A stretch of DNA of 52,658 nucleotides from NCBI GenBank assembly GCA_002255495.1, contig NCAP01000003.1:1-52658 (forward strand), in the 5' to 3' direction. The notes beneath the pieces were generated by a model, which was not told the DNA's origin, did no database searches, and saw nothing but the letters and a program-made list of their open reading frames with translations. Positions 1-9,786 of the stretch are shown here, one piece after another; position 1 is the stretch's first letter, and the number at the start of each line of letters is the position of its first letter. The DNA is from Rhodospirillales bacterium 20-60-12. Lineage in GTDB: Bacteria; Pseudomonadota; Alphaproteobacteria; Acetobacterales; Acetobacteraceae. The position numbers were made by a program, and so were the translations under genes.

Positions 1-338
<338 letters not shown>

Positions 339-503
339 ATCATAACTCACCGCCCCCCATACACAGCAATCATCCATGTGCTGGGGTAAGCCAACATAAA
401 CACAGCATCACTCGCACAACATAAAATCCGCAAACAATGCAACACAACACCAGAACCAAACCACATCCACCAAAGCACACCAAAGTCCAAAAGATAGGCT
501 GGA

Positions 504-632
504 CGACCTGGTGGCTCTGGCGGGGAGCCTACACCCGATCCCATCCCGAACTCGGCCGTGAAAATCCCCAGCGCCCATGGTACTGTGTCTTAAGGCACGG
601 GAGAGTAGGTCGCCGCAGGTCGCCGCCAGGTC
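504..632 (+). rRNA. rrf: 5S ribosomal RNA with an internal 10-bp duplication
   Basis: The 5S gene is recognised from the 5' strand GACCTGGTGGC at 504 pairing with GCCGCCAGGTC at 622-632 (helix I), and from the conserved internal CCCATCCCGAACTCGG. The span is 129 nt, while 5S is normally about 115-120 nt. The excess is a perfect tandem repeat of AGGTCGCCGC at 607-616 and 617-626 in the 3' strand of helix I. The first repeat copy could also close helix I imperfectly, so the mature 3' end could be near 620 or near 632. Confidence 0.9.
607..626. repeat. Tandem 10-bp duplication inside 5S rRNA
   Basis: Two adjacent identical copies of AGGTCGCCGC lie at the 3' end of the 5S gene. Removing one copy gives the expected length of 119 nt. 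The duplication offers two competing 3' strands for helix I. Confidence 0.9.
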
Positions 633-688
633 CTCCAACCTATCTCACTAAACACAAACAAATACACACACCACGCTCAAAAAATAAC

Positions 689-1231
<543 letters not shown>

Positions 1232-1272
1232 TCTGAACCGCCCCGGGATTTTCGGAGGCTGTTTGGTTTAAG

Positions 1273-2501
<1,229 letters not shown>

Positions 2502-2555
2502 CGTGGCTCCAGTTTACTTCAGAGTTGGAGCCTCCGAAAATCCCGGGGCGGTTCA

Positions 2556-2566
2556 CCCCGCAACCA
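2556..2566. repeat. Copy of the tRNA-fMet 3' end (att-like)
   Basis: CCCGCAACCA at 2557-2566 is identical to the last ten bases of tRNA-fMet at 756-765 in the same orientation. The two copies bracket the recombinase remnant and the IS, so this may be the distal attachment repeat of a decayed integrated element. Ten bases is short and chance identity cannot be excluded. The position directly against the IS end argues that an IS-linked deletion removed the interior. Confidence 0.5.
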
Positions 2567-2593
2567 ACGATGGCATAACACCAGAACAAACAG

Positions 2594-2625
2594 AGCCCGC
2601 ACCAGTATGAGTGTGGGCTTTGCTC
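2594..2625 (+). terminator. Probable rRNA operon terminator, now behind the insertion
   Basis: A 9-bp stem (AGCCCGCAC at 2594-2602 with GTGTGGGCT at 2611-2619, one G-T pair) encloses an 8-nt loop and is followed by a weak T-rich tail. It sits about 28 nt after the second copy of the tRNA 3' end. It may be the original terminator of the 23S-5S-tRNA operon, pushed about 1.8 kb away by the inserted DNA. Confidence 0.6.
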
Positions 2626-2838
2626 GTTGTTGAGCCCGAAGCTTGGTCCGGGTCCTCCTGTCGACGGAGGTCAGTCGCAGTTGTAGAGACGTTGCTCCGC
2701 GCTTGTCCGCCTTTGTCAGCCGACTTCGCGGCGTCGCATAAACTCTCCGCCCGCTGGGCAGCCCAGCAAAGTTTGCCACCTGCCGGGGTGCGCATGATCC
2801 AAAGACCTGACTACGATTCAAACAATTGTGAGGACTTA

Positions 2839-3540
2839 ATGGCCGATTTTCCCTATCGCTCCGCCTTAATTATCGGCGCCGGACCGGGCATCAGCGCTTC
2901 GCTGGCGCGGCTTTTATCTCAGCTCGGCCTCCATGTCGGTCTCGCTGCTCGTGATGTTGAGAAGCTGAAACCGATTGCCGAAGAGTCCGCGGCTGCCGTG
3001 TTCGCTGTCGATGCCTCCCAGCCGGATGCAGTGGCTCAGCTGTTCCTCGACATGGAGCGCCAATTCGCGGAGCCGGATGTCGTGATTTACAACGCCAGCG
3101 CACGCGTCCCGGGGCCATTATCGAGCGTCGATCCCATTGCGGTCGAGAAAGCCATTGCCATCACAACGTTCGGCGCATTTTTGGCCGCCCAGCAGGCCGC
3201 CAAGCGTATGGAGCCGAAAGGCCATGGCGCGATCTTCTTCACCGGTGCGAGCGCTGGCATGAAGGGCTTCGCTCAATCGGCGGCTTTCGCAATGGGCAAG
3301 TTCGGCCTGTGCGGGCTCGCTCAGAGCGCTGCAAGAGAGCTCGGCCCGAAGGGGATACATGTGGCGCATTTCAACATCGACGGCGGCGTCCGCTCATCGC
3401 GACGACCAGACCCAAGCGATCAGCCTGACAGCACGCTCGATCCGGACGCCATCGCTCAAACCTACATCGACATTCTTGCGCAGCCGAGAAACGCATGGTC
3501 GCATGAGATCGACCTACGGCCGTGGACAGAACGATTCTAG
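2839..3540 (+). CDS. Atypical short-chain dehydrogenase/reductase
   Basis: A 233-aa Rossmann-fold protein. The nucleotide-binding motif GAGPGIS is near the N-terminus and NASA occupies the NAG-like position. The usual catalytic YxxxK reads FAMGK, so the general-acid tyrosine is phenylalanine; the lysine remains. This is a recognisable SDR subgroup (also marked by AARELGPKGIHVAHFNIDGG), so the change is probably ancestral and not a recent loss. Activity and substrate are unknown. The ATG at 2839 is preferred over upstream starts because GAGGA lies just before it and homology begins there (MADFPYRSALIIGAGPG). The gene stands alone between the IS3 element and the IS66 scar. Confidence 0.85.
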   Translation: MADFPYRSALIIGAGPGISASLARLLSQLGLHVGLAARDVEKLKPIAEESAAAVFAVDASQPDAVAQLFLDMERQFAEPDVVIYNASARVPGPLSSVDPIAVEKAIAITTFGAFLAAQQAAKRMEPKGHGAIFFTGASAGMKGFAQSAAFAMGKFGLCGLAQSAARELGPKGIHVAHFNIDGGVRSSRRPDPSDQPDSTLDPDAIAQTYIDILAQPRNAWSHEIDLRPWTERF

Positions 3541-3620
3541 TATCAATGCTAACGACATAACCCATTGGGTGTAAAATGTTAGAAGCCGTCCTCGAAACCG
3601 CACTGCAATCGGCCAAGCTA

Positions 3621-3677
3621 GAGCAAAATTCATCTTAATCGAACCGGAAGGTTCAATTCAGATGAATGAATTTGCTC
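3621..3677. repeat. Palindromic intergenic repeat R1
   Basis: An imperfect inverted repeat. The left arm 3621-3645 begins GAGCAAAATTCATCTTAATC and the right arm 3650-3677 ends with its near complement GAATGAATTTGCTC. The loop is about 4 nt. Related arms (GAGTAAAATTCATC... or GAGTAAATTCGTC...) occur at 15941 and 18033. Confidence 0.7.
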
Positions 3678-3690
3678 GCTCAAATGAAGT

Positions 3691-3723
3691 TAGAGTGTTT
3701 TTCATCAGATGAAAAACACTCTA
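3691..3723. repeat. Perfect 15-bp hairpin next to R1
   Basis: TAGAGTGTTTTTCAT at 3691-3705 and its exact complement at 3709-3723 enclose the loop CAG. The core TTTTCATCAGATGAAAA recurs in reverse orientation at 15903-15919. It borders the IS66 remnant and could mark the edge of a deleted mobile element or act as a terminator. Confidence 0.7.
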
Positions 3724-3852
3724 AATGGCCTCGATCCGGAAACCTATCTTGCCGATGTCATCGACTGCATGGCCGAGGGCCACCCAATCAATCGGCTCAG
3801 CGAACTTCTCCCATGAAATTGGAATAAACCGAAGATCACCCTAGCCGCTTAA
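3721..3852 (+). pseudogene. C-terminal scrap of an IS66-family transposase (TnpC)
   Basis: In frame from 3721 the DNA encodes LNGLDPETYLADVIDCMAEG, then HPINRLSELLP, a stop (TGA at 3814-3816), and NWNKPKITLAA with a final stop at 3850-3852. This matches the end of IS66 TnpC proteins, where the sequence after HPINR..ELLP is normally W. The internal TGA is therefore a W-to-stop mutation. Everything upstream of the scrap is gone. Its end overlaps the end of the convergent P-type ATPase gene by 12 bp. Confidence 0.75.
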
Positions 3853-6477
3853 CTCAGCGCGGTGTTGGGCTTCCGCTGACGTTGGCACCTTGTTCGTACC
3901 GGCTGGACTTACCCTTGCGGCGATGACGCAACGCCAGACCCAACCGATTAAATCGTTGATTATGACACATACAAGCGCCGCCCCGGCAGCCTCGCCAAGC
4001 TGCGGCATGGTCAATGGTGCAAAACCAAAAATACTTCGCAACCACGGCAAGGAAATCGATAACGTCAGTGCGGCCAGCGTTGTGACAACAACAACTGCCA
4101 GAGCCTTGTTCGGCCGCATCAGCACGCGCAGCGCACTTATCGTGGTGGAGCGATTGGTAAGTATGAGGCCGAGGTTGCCGAGCACCAGTGTTATGAACAC
4201 CATGGACCGAGAAACCTCCTCTCCATGGGCGTCATGCACACCCAGAACAAAAATGCCCAGTGACGCAGCTAAAACCACAGCCCCTTGCAGCAGGCCATGC
4301 AACAACAACGGTGCATCGAACAACGCTGCATCCGCTTTGCGCGGCGGACGCGACATAATGCCCGGCTCTTCTGGCTCAGCCTCAAAGACGATGAAGGAAA
4401 CGGGATCGATGATCAGTTCCAGAAACACCACATGGATAGGCCCCAGAACAAGGGCCCAACCAAACAGCACTGGGATCAAAGACATGCCGGCAATCGGAAC
4501 GTGGACAGCCAGAATATAGCCGATTGCCTTGCGCAGATTATCGTCGATACGCCGGCCAAGCCTGACGGCAGTAACCAGGCTCGCGAAATTATCGTCCAGC
4601 AGAACCAGCGCCGCCGCCTCGCGCGCGACATCCGTGCCGCGGCCGCCCATCGCCACGCCGATATGCGCGGCTTTCAGTGATGGTGCGTCGTTGACGCCGT
4701 CACCGGTCATCGCCACCACCTCGCCGCCGGCGGCAAACGCCTGCACCAGTCGAAGTTTTTGCTCCGGCATGATGCGCGCAAACACATTGGTATGAGCGAG
4801 GTGCTCGCGAAAGCTGGCATCATCCATATCGGCGAGTTCGCTGCCGGTCAGGACCTCCTCGCTGGTCATTCCGGCCTGCCGCGCGATCGCCAATGCGGTG
4901 GCGGGGTGATCGCCGGTGATCATCACCACCCGGATACCGGCACCGATACATGCCGCAACCGCGGCCGGCACCTCCGGCCGCAGCGGATCGGACAGGCCAA
5001 GCAAACCGACGAACTGGAAATCGAAACCATTCTGGTCTGCCGGCCAGCCTGCTCCGGAATATTCGGCCCGCGCCACGCCGAGTACGCGCAAGCCCGATGC
5101 TGCCATAGCGGCAATATCCCGGCGGATGGTTTCAATCTCCGGCCCTGCCAACTTGCACAAAGCCGCAACCGCCTCCGGTGCGCCTTTGGCCGCGACGGTA
5201 AAGCCAACCCCGTCATGGGCCTGCCAGACTTGCGACATGGCGAGCAGATCAGGCTGCAGTTTGTAGGCATGACGCAGCGACCAATCACTGTGCAGATGCT
5301 CGGTTTGTATAAGAAAACGCTGGCCGAGTTCGCTGAACGCGCGCTCCATCGGGTCAAACAATTCCAGGCGGCTGGCGAGTATCGCGTATTCCACCAGCGG
5401 ATGAAATTTTTCCGGCAGGTCCGGCTCACTTGTTTGCGGGACCGGGTAACTCGCACCCGCCACAATCATTTCAGCAACGCTCATGCGGTTCATCGTCAGC
5501 GTGCCGGTTTTATCCGTACAAAGCACAGTGACCGCGCCGAGCGCCTCAATCGCGGCGGAGCGGCGTGTCAGCACCTTGCTCTGCGACATCCGCCAGGCGC
5601 CTAAGACCAGAAATACGGCCAGGACCAAAGGAAATTCTTGCGGCAAAGTTGCCATGGCAAGCGTGATACCCGCAAGCACGCCATCCACCCAACTGCCATA
5701 CCGAAAGCCATAAACAACGGCGAGCAGGACCGATGACCCAATCCCCAATGTCGCAAACACCCTGACCAGCTTGCGCGTTTGAATTTGCAGCGGGGTTGGC
5801 GCGCTCTTGACGGTGTTCAGCGACTTGCCGATCTGTCCGATCTCCGTGTGTGCGCCGGTTGCCGTCACAAGCGCCTGGCCCGTGCCGCTTAAAACCAATG
5901 TGCCCGACCAGACATTTGCACTGGCATCACCGCCGGGCCTCGTTTGGGCCAAGGATTCAGCAGTAGCGATTTTGCTGACGGGCAAAGATTCCCCAGTCAA
6001 AAGCGATTCATCACAAGACAAATCCGTCATCACCAGTAGCCGCGCATCCGCGGGCACTCGGTCGCCTTCATTGAGAACGATCAAGTCGCCAGTTACGAGC
6101 AAGCTCGCCGCGATGCGCTGTCTCGCGCCATCGCGAATCACAATGGCATGCAGGCTCGTCAAATCTTTCAATGCCGCCAGCGCGCGCTCGGTACGGCCCT
6201 CCTGCACGACCACCATAGCAACATTTAACAAGGCGAAGGCCAATAGGATCAGCGCTTCGACAAGATTGCCGATGAACAGATAGATGATTCCGGCTGCGAG
6301 CAGTAATTGCAGCATCGGCTCGCGCACTGCGTCCAGTATGATCCGCAAGGTGCCGCGTTGGCGTTCCTGCGGTAATTCATTGGGACCGTCGCGCCGCAAA
6401 ATTTCGGCGGCGATGAGAGAAGTGAGGCCAGTTTCTACGCTTGGGCCAAGCGACGCCGATTTGACCGCAGCGCTCAT
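3841..6477 (-). CDS. Cation-transporting P-type ATPase
   Basis: An 878-aa P-type ATPase in the inner membrane. Visible in order: an N-terminal cation-ATPase domain, a membrane pair, the actuator loop with LTGES, a transmembrane segment with TLPQEFPLVLAVFL in the ion-path position, the phosphorylation motif DKTGTLT around residue 320, the nucleotide-binding domain, the hinge GDGVNDAPSLKAA, and six C-terminal membrane segments. No N-terminal heavy-metal domain or CPC motif is present, so it belongs to the Ca2+/Mg2+/Na+-like P2 group and not the copper or zinc pumps; the ion is not assignable. Its ATG overlaps the stop of the AI-2E gene (ATGA at 6474-6477), so the two are probably translationally coupled. 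Confidence 0.92.
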   Translation of the reverse strand: MSAAVKSASLGPSVETGLTSLIAAEILRRDGPNELPQERQRGTLRIILDAVREPMLQLLLAAGIIYLFIGNLVEALILLAFALLNVAMVVVQEGRTERALAALKDLTSLHAIVIRDGARQRIAASLLVTGDLIVLNEGDRVPADARLLVMTDLSCDESLLTGESLPVSKIATAESLAQTRPGGDASANVWSGTLVLSGTGQALVTATGAHTEIGQIGKSLNTVKSAPTPLQIQTRKLVRVFATLGIGSSVLLAVVYGFRYGSWVDGVLAGITLAMATLPQEFPLVLAVFLVLGAWRMSQSKVLTRRSAAIEALGAVTVLCTDKTGTLTMNRMSVAEMIVAGASYPVPQTSEPDLPEKFHPLVEYAILASRLELFDPMERAFSELGQRFLIQTEHLHSDWSLRHAYKLQPDLLAMSQVWQAHDGVGFTVAAKGAPEAVAALCKLAGPEIETIRRDIAAMAASGLRVLGVARAEYSGAGWPADQNGFDFQFVGLLGLSDPLRPEVPAAVAACIGAGIRVVMITGDHPATALAIARQAGMTSEEVLTGSELADMDDASFREHLAHTNVFARIMPEQKLRLVQAFAAGGEVVAMTGDGVNDAPSLKAAHIGVAMGGRGTDVAREAAALVLLDDNFASLVTAVRLGRRIDDNLRKAIGYILAVHVPIAGMSLIPVLFGWALVLGPIHVVFLELIIDPVSFIVFEAEPEEPGIMSRPPRKADAALFDAPLLLHGLLQGAVVLAASLGIFVLGVHDAHGEEVSRSMVFITLVLGNLGLILTNRSTTISALRVLMRPNKALAVVVVTTLAALTLSISLPWLRSIFGFAPLTMPQLGEAAGAALVCVIINDLIGWVWRCVIAARVSPAGTNKVPTSAEAQHRAELSG

Positions 6478-7553
6478 ACAACAAGTTCCGGAACGGTTCG
6501 CTTCGGCAAACTGCCCAGTTTTCCTTCAGGCTGTTCCGGCGGTTTGCCGAGGCCGCCCTGGACATACAGCAATTCAACGGCCGTCATTAAAAACAAGGTG
6601 AGCGGCGCGGCGAGCAGCACCGCCGTCGGGCCGAACAAAAGGCTGAATACTACCGTTGACAGCAACGCCATTACGGGGGGCAAAGACGTTGCCTCCGCCT
6701 GGATTAGCGGCGTGATAAAGTTGCCCTCAATAAAATGTACCCCAGCATACATCAAAATCACCATGGCGGCGTAAGCCGGCCCCTGCGTCAGGGCGACCAG
6801 GGTTGCCGGCACAGCCGCCAGGATCGCGCCGATATAGGGAATGAAACATAGTAAGCCACCGATCAGCCCCAGCGTGAAAGCCGCTTCAATCCCGAGTAGC
6901 CACAGGCCGAGACCGGATAACACGCCGATCACAGCCATGATGACGAACTGGCCGATCAGCCACCGCTGCAGGATATCGCCGGTCATGTTGAATAGATTCG
7001 TAATCATGGCGCGGTGGTGTGAGGGAACGAGGCGCAAGGCTAGGTGCCGATAGCGTTCCGGTTGGGCCGCAAGATAAATCGCCACGAAGAATGTGATCGC
7101 CACATAGCCGACGCCCATGGCAATCGAGCGTGCAGCAATTGTAAGCATCGACGTGATCCAGCTTGTAGCACCCAGAACATTCACGCCGCGGGCTTGTTCA
7201 AGTATCTGCGGTCCATAAGCGTAGCCGCGGAATTTTTCGATCAAGAGGTTGAAGCCTGCCGGAACGGTCTGAACGACGTTATCGAATTGCGCCGCGAGTG
7301 CTGTGCCAAAAATCCAGAAGAGAGCGATGATGGCAACAGTACCGACGACGATCACTAATGTCAGCGTAAGCCAGTTCGGTAGTCCGGTTAAGCGAGAAAC
7401 GCGTCTCGTCGCAGCCCTTAGCCCAATGGCGAGCAAGACGGCGCCAAAGAGCAGAAGCAGAACATTCGCCAACTTCCAAAGTGTGATCGCCAGCACGATG
7501 ATCGTGATTGAGATGATGAGGCGGCCCACGAAACTGGCATTTGGTGTTGGCAT
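6474..7553 (-). CDS. AI-2E family transporter (PerM-like)
   Basis: A 359-aa membrane protein of the AI-2E/PerM family, with two early hydrophobic segments, a central amphipathic region and a C-terminal block of several membrane segments (LGLIGGLLCFIPYIGAILA; the family's P-Y-I-G motif is visible). Members export small molecules, act as Na+/H+ antiporters or have unknown roles; the substrate here is unknown. It is the middle gene of a three-gene operon, 14 bp after the CBS gene and overlapping the ATPase gene by 4 bp. Confidence 0.9.
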   Translation of the reverse strand: MPTPNASFVGRLIISITIIVLAITLWKLANVLLLLFGAVLLAIGLRAATRRVSRLTGLPNWLTLTLVIVVGTVAIIALFWIFGTALAAQFDNVVQTVPAGFNLLIEKFRGYAYGPQILEQARGVNVLGATSWITSMLTIAARSIAMGVGYVAITFFVAIYLAAQPERYRHLALRLVPSHHRAMITNLFNMTGDILQRWLIGQFVIMAVIGVLSGLGLWLLGIEAAFTLGLIGGLLCFIPYIGAILAAVPATLVALTQGPAYAAMVILMYAGVHFIEGNFITPLIQAEATSLPPVMALLSTVVFSLLFGPTAVLLAAPLTLFLMTAVELLYVQGGLGKPPEQPEGKLGSLPKRTVPELVV

Positions 7554-7567
7554 GGCCGATGGTCTGC

Positions 7568-7786
7568 TCAGAAATCCGCAAGATCGTCTTGCGGCATCCG
7601 GGCCATGGCACGAACGATATCAGCACGGCTCATAATGCTCGCCACGGTTTTGTCCCGCATAATCGGCACACGCTTGATGCGATGCTGTGCAAGCCAATCC
7701 GCGATAGTGCCGACGGTTGCAATCGAGTCTTGCTCTTGCGCGCTCACAACGCTTCTCGTCATTATAACGCCAGCATATAGTGTCAC
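7568..7786 (-). CDS. Short single-CBS-domain protein
   Basis: 72 aa containing one CBS motif (MTRSVVSAQ ... IADWLAQHRIKRVPIMRD ... SIMSRADIVRAMARM). CBS domains usually work in tandem pairs and bind adenosine nucleotides, so a lone domain must dimerise or be a C-terminal half of a once longer protein. A stop codon lies two codons before the GTG at 7786, so the present gene cannot extend further. AGGAAA is 8 nt before this GTG; an ATG at 7762 gives a 64-aa alternative with no clear ribosome-binding site. It is the first gene of the operon with the AI-2E transporter and P-type ATPase. Confidence 0.75.
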   Translation of the reverse strand: MTLYAGVIMTRSVVSAQEQDSIATVGTIADWLAQHRIKRVPIMRDKTVASIMSRADIVRAMARMPQDDLADF

Positions 7787-7847
7787 GGGTTATTTCCTAT
7801 TTGCTAATCTCAGTCTGATAACTTTAACCTGTTCGACGCTCAACGCT

Positions 7848-7861
7848 TTGACTCAGATCAA
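7848..7861 (-). promoter_or_regulatory. FNR/FixK-type box upstream of the CBS-AI-2E-ATPase operon
   Basis: TTGACTCAGATCAA fits the Crp/Fnr-family consensus TTGA-N6-TCAA. Its centre is about 68 nt before the GTG start of the CBS gene. With a class II arrangement (box at -41.5), transcription would begin near 7813. This predicts activation at low oxygen. Confidence 0.65.
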
Positions 7862-8315
7862 TGCATTATGTCGTCGCTCGTGTTAAAAGGATTACAGTTC
7901 ACCAAGCTCAATTCGGTCCTCGCGCCAATGAGGGCCAACGCCGCGCCACTTGGAAAGACGTCTCGTCTCTTCGTCACCTTGCATCGCCTAATTTTCGTTC
8001 AGAGTATCATTCTGAACGAATTAGGCCTTTGTACCATGCTATGCGCCAGAGAGACGTAGAAATAAACTGAATACACGTTTGTTTTATTCTTTGCAGAAAC
8101 GAATAGATTGCTCGGCTGCCAACTCTACGATGCCAATCCTACGGCAAGTATTTTGCAAGAGATGCTCAGGGTTGTTCATATTTATTGGTGCGTGCCCCGC
8201 AACCAACGCCAGTCAGTATCCAGGCGCACTCGTTCCATGGGGGGTATCCGATGTGCGCCACCCCACGAATATGGCGGCGCACGCTATTTGGGTCTGCGGC
8301 CCGCAGTAGGATTAC
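7862..8315. other. Gene-free stretch
   Basis: About 450 bp without a convincing gene on either strand; short frames show no recognisable protein. It holds the upstream side of the FNR-type promoter and a hairpin at 7986-8026 (8-bp stem, 2-nt bulge, another 8-bp stem, 7-nt loop). The hairpin could be a repeat or a terminator-like structure. Confidence 0.5.
7986..8026. repeat. Long intergenic hairpin
   Basis: The left arm 7986-8003 (GCCTAATTTTCGTTCAGA) pairs with 8011-8026 (TCTGAACGAATTAGGC) except for a TT bulge. The loop is GTATCAT. There is no T-tract of terminator quality on either side. Confidence 0.6.
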
Positions 8316-8999
8316 TTAATTGAAGGTCAGTGCAGAGAGTTCGGCTAATGATTGGATCATATGATGCGGCGTGCCGGGCAATCGCTCGGCGGGCTGGGCG
8401 GTGCGATTGCACCAGATAACCTGAAAACCGAACGCCGAAGCGGCGTAAGCGTCCCAGCCATTGGCCGATACGAAGCCGATATCCAAGGCGGGCAACCCAA
8501 GCCTGTCCACTGCGAGTTGATAGACCTCTGGTGCAGGTTTGAATACGCCGACCTCTTCCACCGAGAGCACATGGTCCAGCAGATGGCTGATGCCGGCATG
8601 CTCGACGGCGGCGCGCAACATGCCTGGCGTGCCGTTGGAGAGTATGCCCGTGATCAATCCGCGCGCGCGCAGCGCCTCCAGCGTTGCCGCGACATCGCGA
8701 TAGGCGTCGAGCGTCTGATAAAGGGCGAGCAGGCGCTGGCGCAATGGGGGGCTGGCAAGACCGGTGACCTCCAGCGCATAATCGAGCGCCTCAGCTGTCA
8801 CCTGACCGAAATCCGCATGCCGTTTCTGCAACGCGCGCAGCCATGTGTATTGCAGTTGCTTGTCGCGCCAAAGTGCTGCCAGCATCGCACGCTGTGCGGG
8901 TGGGATGTCACTACACGAGGCGACGGCGGCGCCGACGTCGAATAATGTGCCATAGGCATCGAATATTATGGCCTGAACGTTGGGAAATTTCGCTGTCAT
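8316..8999 (-). CDS. (S)-2-haloacid dehalogenase, HAD type II
   Basis: 227 aa, the usual length. The family hydrolyses 2-haloalkanoic acids to 2-hydroxy acids through an aspartyl ester. Visible motifs: nucleophile in FDAYGTLFD; WRDKQLQYTWLRAL of the cap with the halide/carboxylate-binding arginine; LSNGTP (Ser/Asn of motif II); the lysine of VFKPAPEVYQ with the following tyrosine; and SANGWDAYAAS (motif III). All catalytic positions that can be placed are kept. The gene is monocistronic on the minus strand, about 110 bp from a TetR gene transcribed the same way. True substrates may be haloacids or other organic acids. Confidence 0.88.
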   Translation of the reverse strand: MTAKFPNVQAIIFDAYGTLFDVGAAVASCSDIPPAQRAMLAALWRDKQLQYTWLRALQKRHADFGQVTAEALDYALEVTGLASPPLRQRLLALYQTLDAYRDVAATLEALRARGLITGILSNGTPGMLRAAVEHAGISHLLDHVLSVEEVGVFKPAPEVYQLAVDRLGLPALDIGFVSANGWDAYAASAFGFQVIWCNRTAQPAERLPGTPHHMIQSLAELSALTFN

Positions 9000-9111
9000 A
9001 CGCCTGCTCCTCGCCTGTTTGGTTTCGCGACCTTATGCGCCGCGCACATATCGTCGACTTGCGTGTCGGTTTCGGTAGTCATCTACGATTTCCTGGCGTT
9101 AAGGTGAAAAA

Positions 9112-9702
9112 CTATTTTTTGCATCCGAGCGCGTTGAGCGCCTGATCGGCGATCCGGCGGAGCTGCTTTGGATTGGCGTCAATGCGCGCAAGAACACGCA
9201 GCGAGAGTATGGTGGCCGTGAGATACTCCGCCATTGCAGCTGGATTTATATGATCTGGCAGGGCGCTCGATTTTCTCGCCCGCGCGATTTGTGTTTTCAA
9301 AAATCCCTGGACCTCGAACAGCCTGGAATGGACGAGAGCGCGGGCCTGGGCTGACATCGCCCCGCCATCGAGCAGGGAATTCACGAGCAGGCAGCCCAGG
9401 TGATGCGGATCGTCATCCGATAGCGAGATAATCTCGTTGAAAAAATTCTTGATCGCGGCGATGGGATCAGGCTCCCGCGTCAGGCGCGCCAGCCGCGCGG
9501 AGATGCCAAGATCAGCATAGCGATTGATCGCTGCTGCAAATAATCCGTCTTTATCACGATAGCGGTGATATAATGATGCCGCACTCAGCCCCGTGGCAAG
9601 GGTGAGGTCGCGCATTGATGCCGCGGCGTAACCATGACGCCAAAACACATTTATCGCCCGGTCAAGCACCACATCATCGGCAATCTGACGGGGCCTGCTC
9701 AT
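9112..9702 (-). CDS. TetR/AcrR family transcriptional regulator
   Basis: 196 aa. The N-terminal helix-turn-helix is visible as ALATGLSAASLYHRYRDKDG-like sequence (LTLATGLSAASLYHRYRDKD) after AINVFWRHGYAAASM. The C-terminal ligand domain is divergent (FNEIISLSDDDPHHLGCLLVNSLLD) and belongs to the group with a C-terminal TetR_C domain around a GCLLVN motif. It is divergent from the DsbA-like gene at 9787, so it probably represses that gene and itself from the 84-bp spacer, which contains GAACGTTC. Confidence 0.88.
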   Translation of the reverse strand: MSRPRQIADDVVLDRAINVFWRHGYAAASMRDLTLATGLSAASLYHRYRDKDGLFAAAINRYADLGISARLARLTREPDPIAAIKNFFNEIISLSDDDPHHLGCLLVNSLLDGGAMSAQARALVHSRLFEVQGFLKTQIARARKSSALPDHINPAAMAEYLTATILSLRVLARIDANPKQLRRIADQALNALGCKK

Positions 9703-9741
9703 GGCTCAGAGATTATTTGCAACATACAATATTTTATATTA

Positions 9742-9749
9742 GAACGTTC
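9742..9749. promoter_or_regulatory. Candidate TetR operator
   Basis: GAACGTTC, a perfect 8-bp palindrome inside an AT-rich stretch, lies midway between the divergent TetR and DsbA-like genes. Position and symmetry suit a TetR-family site. The flanks are not symmetric, so the assignment is tentative. Confidence 0.4.
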
Positions 9750-9786
9750 GATATATATCAAGGGCCTAATCTGGAGTCATAAAATC

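Noticed and set aside
4759-5604. Long plus-strand frame opposite the P-type ATPase gene
   Set aside because: No family similarity; it mirrors the conserved ATPase on the minus strand.
7861-8070. Short plus-strand frames in the 7.86-8.32 kb gap
   Set aside because: No recognisable domain, no good ribosome-binding site, and the region carries promoter and hairpin structure instead.
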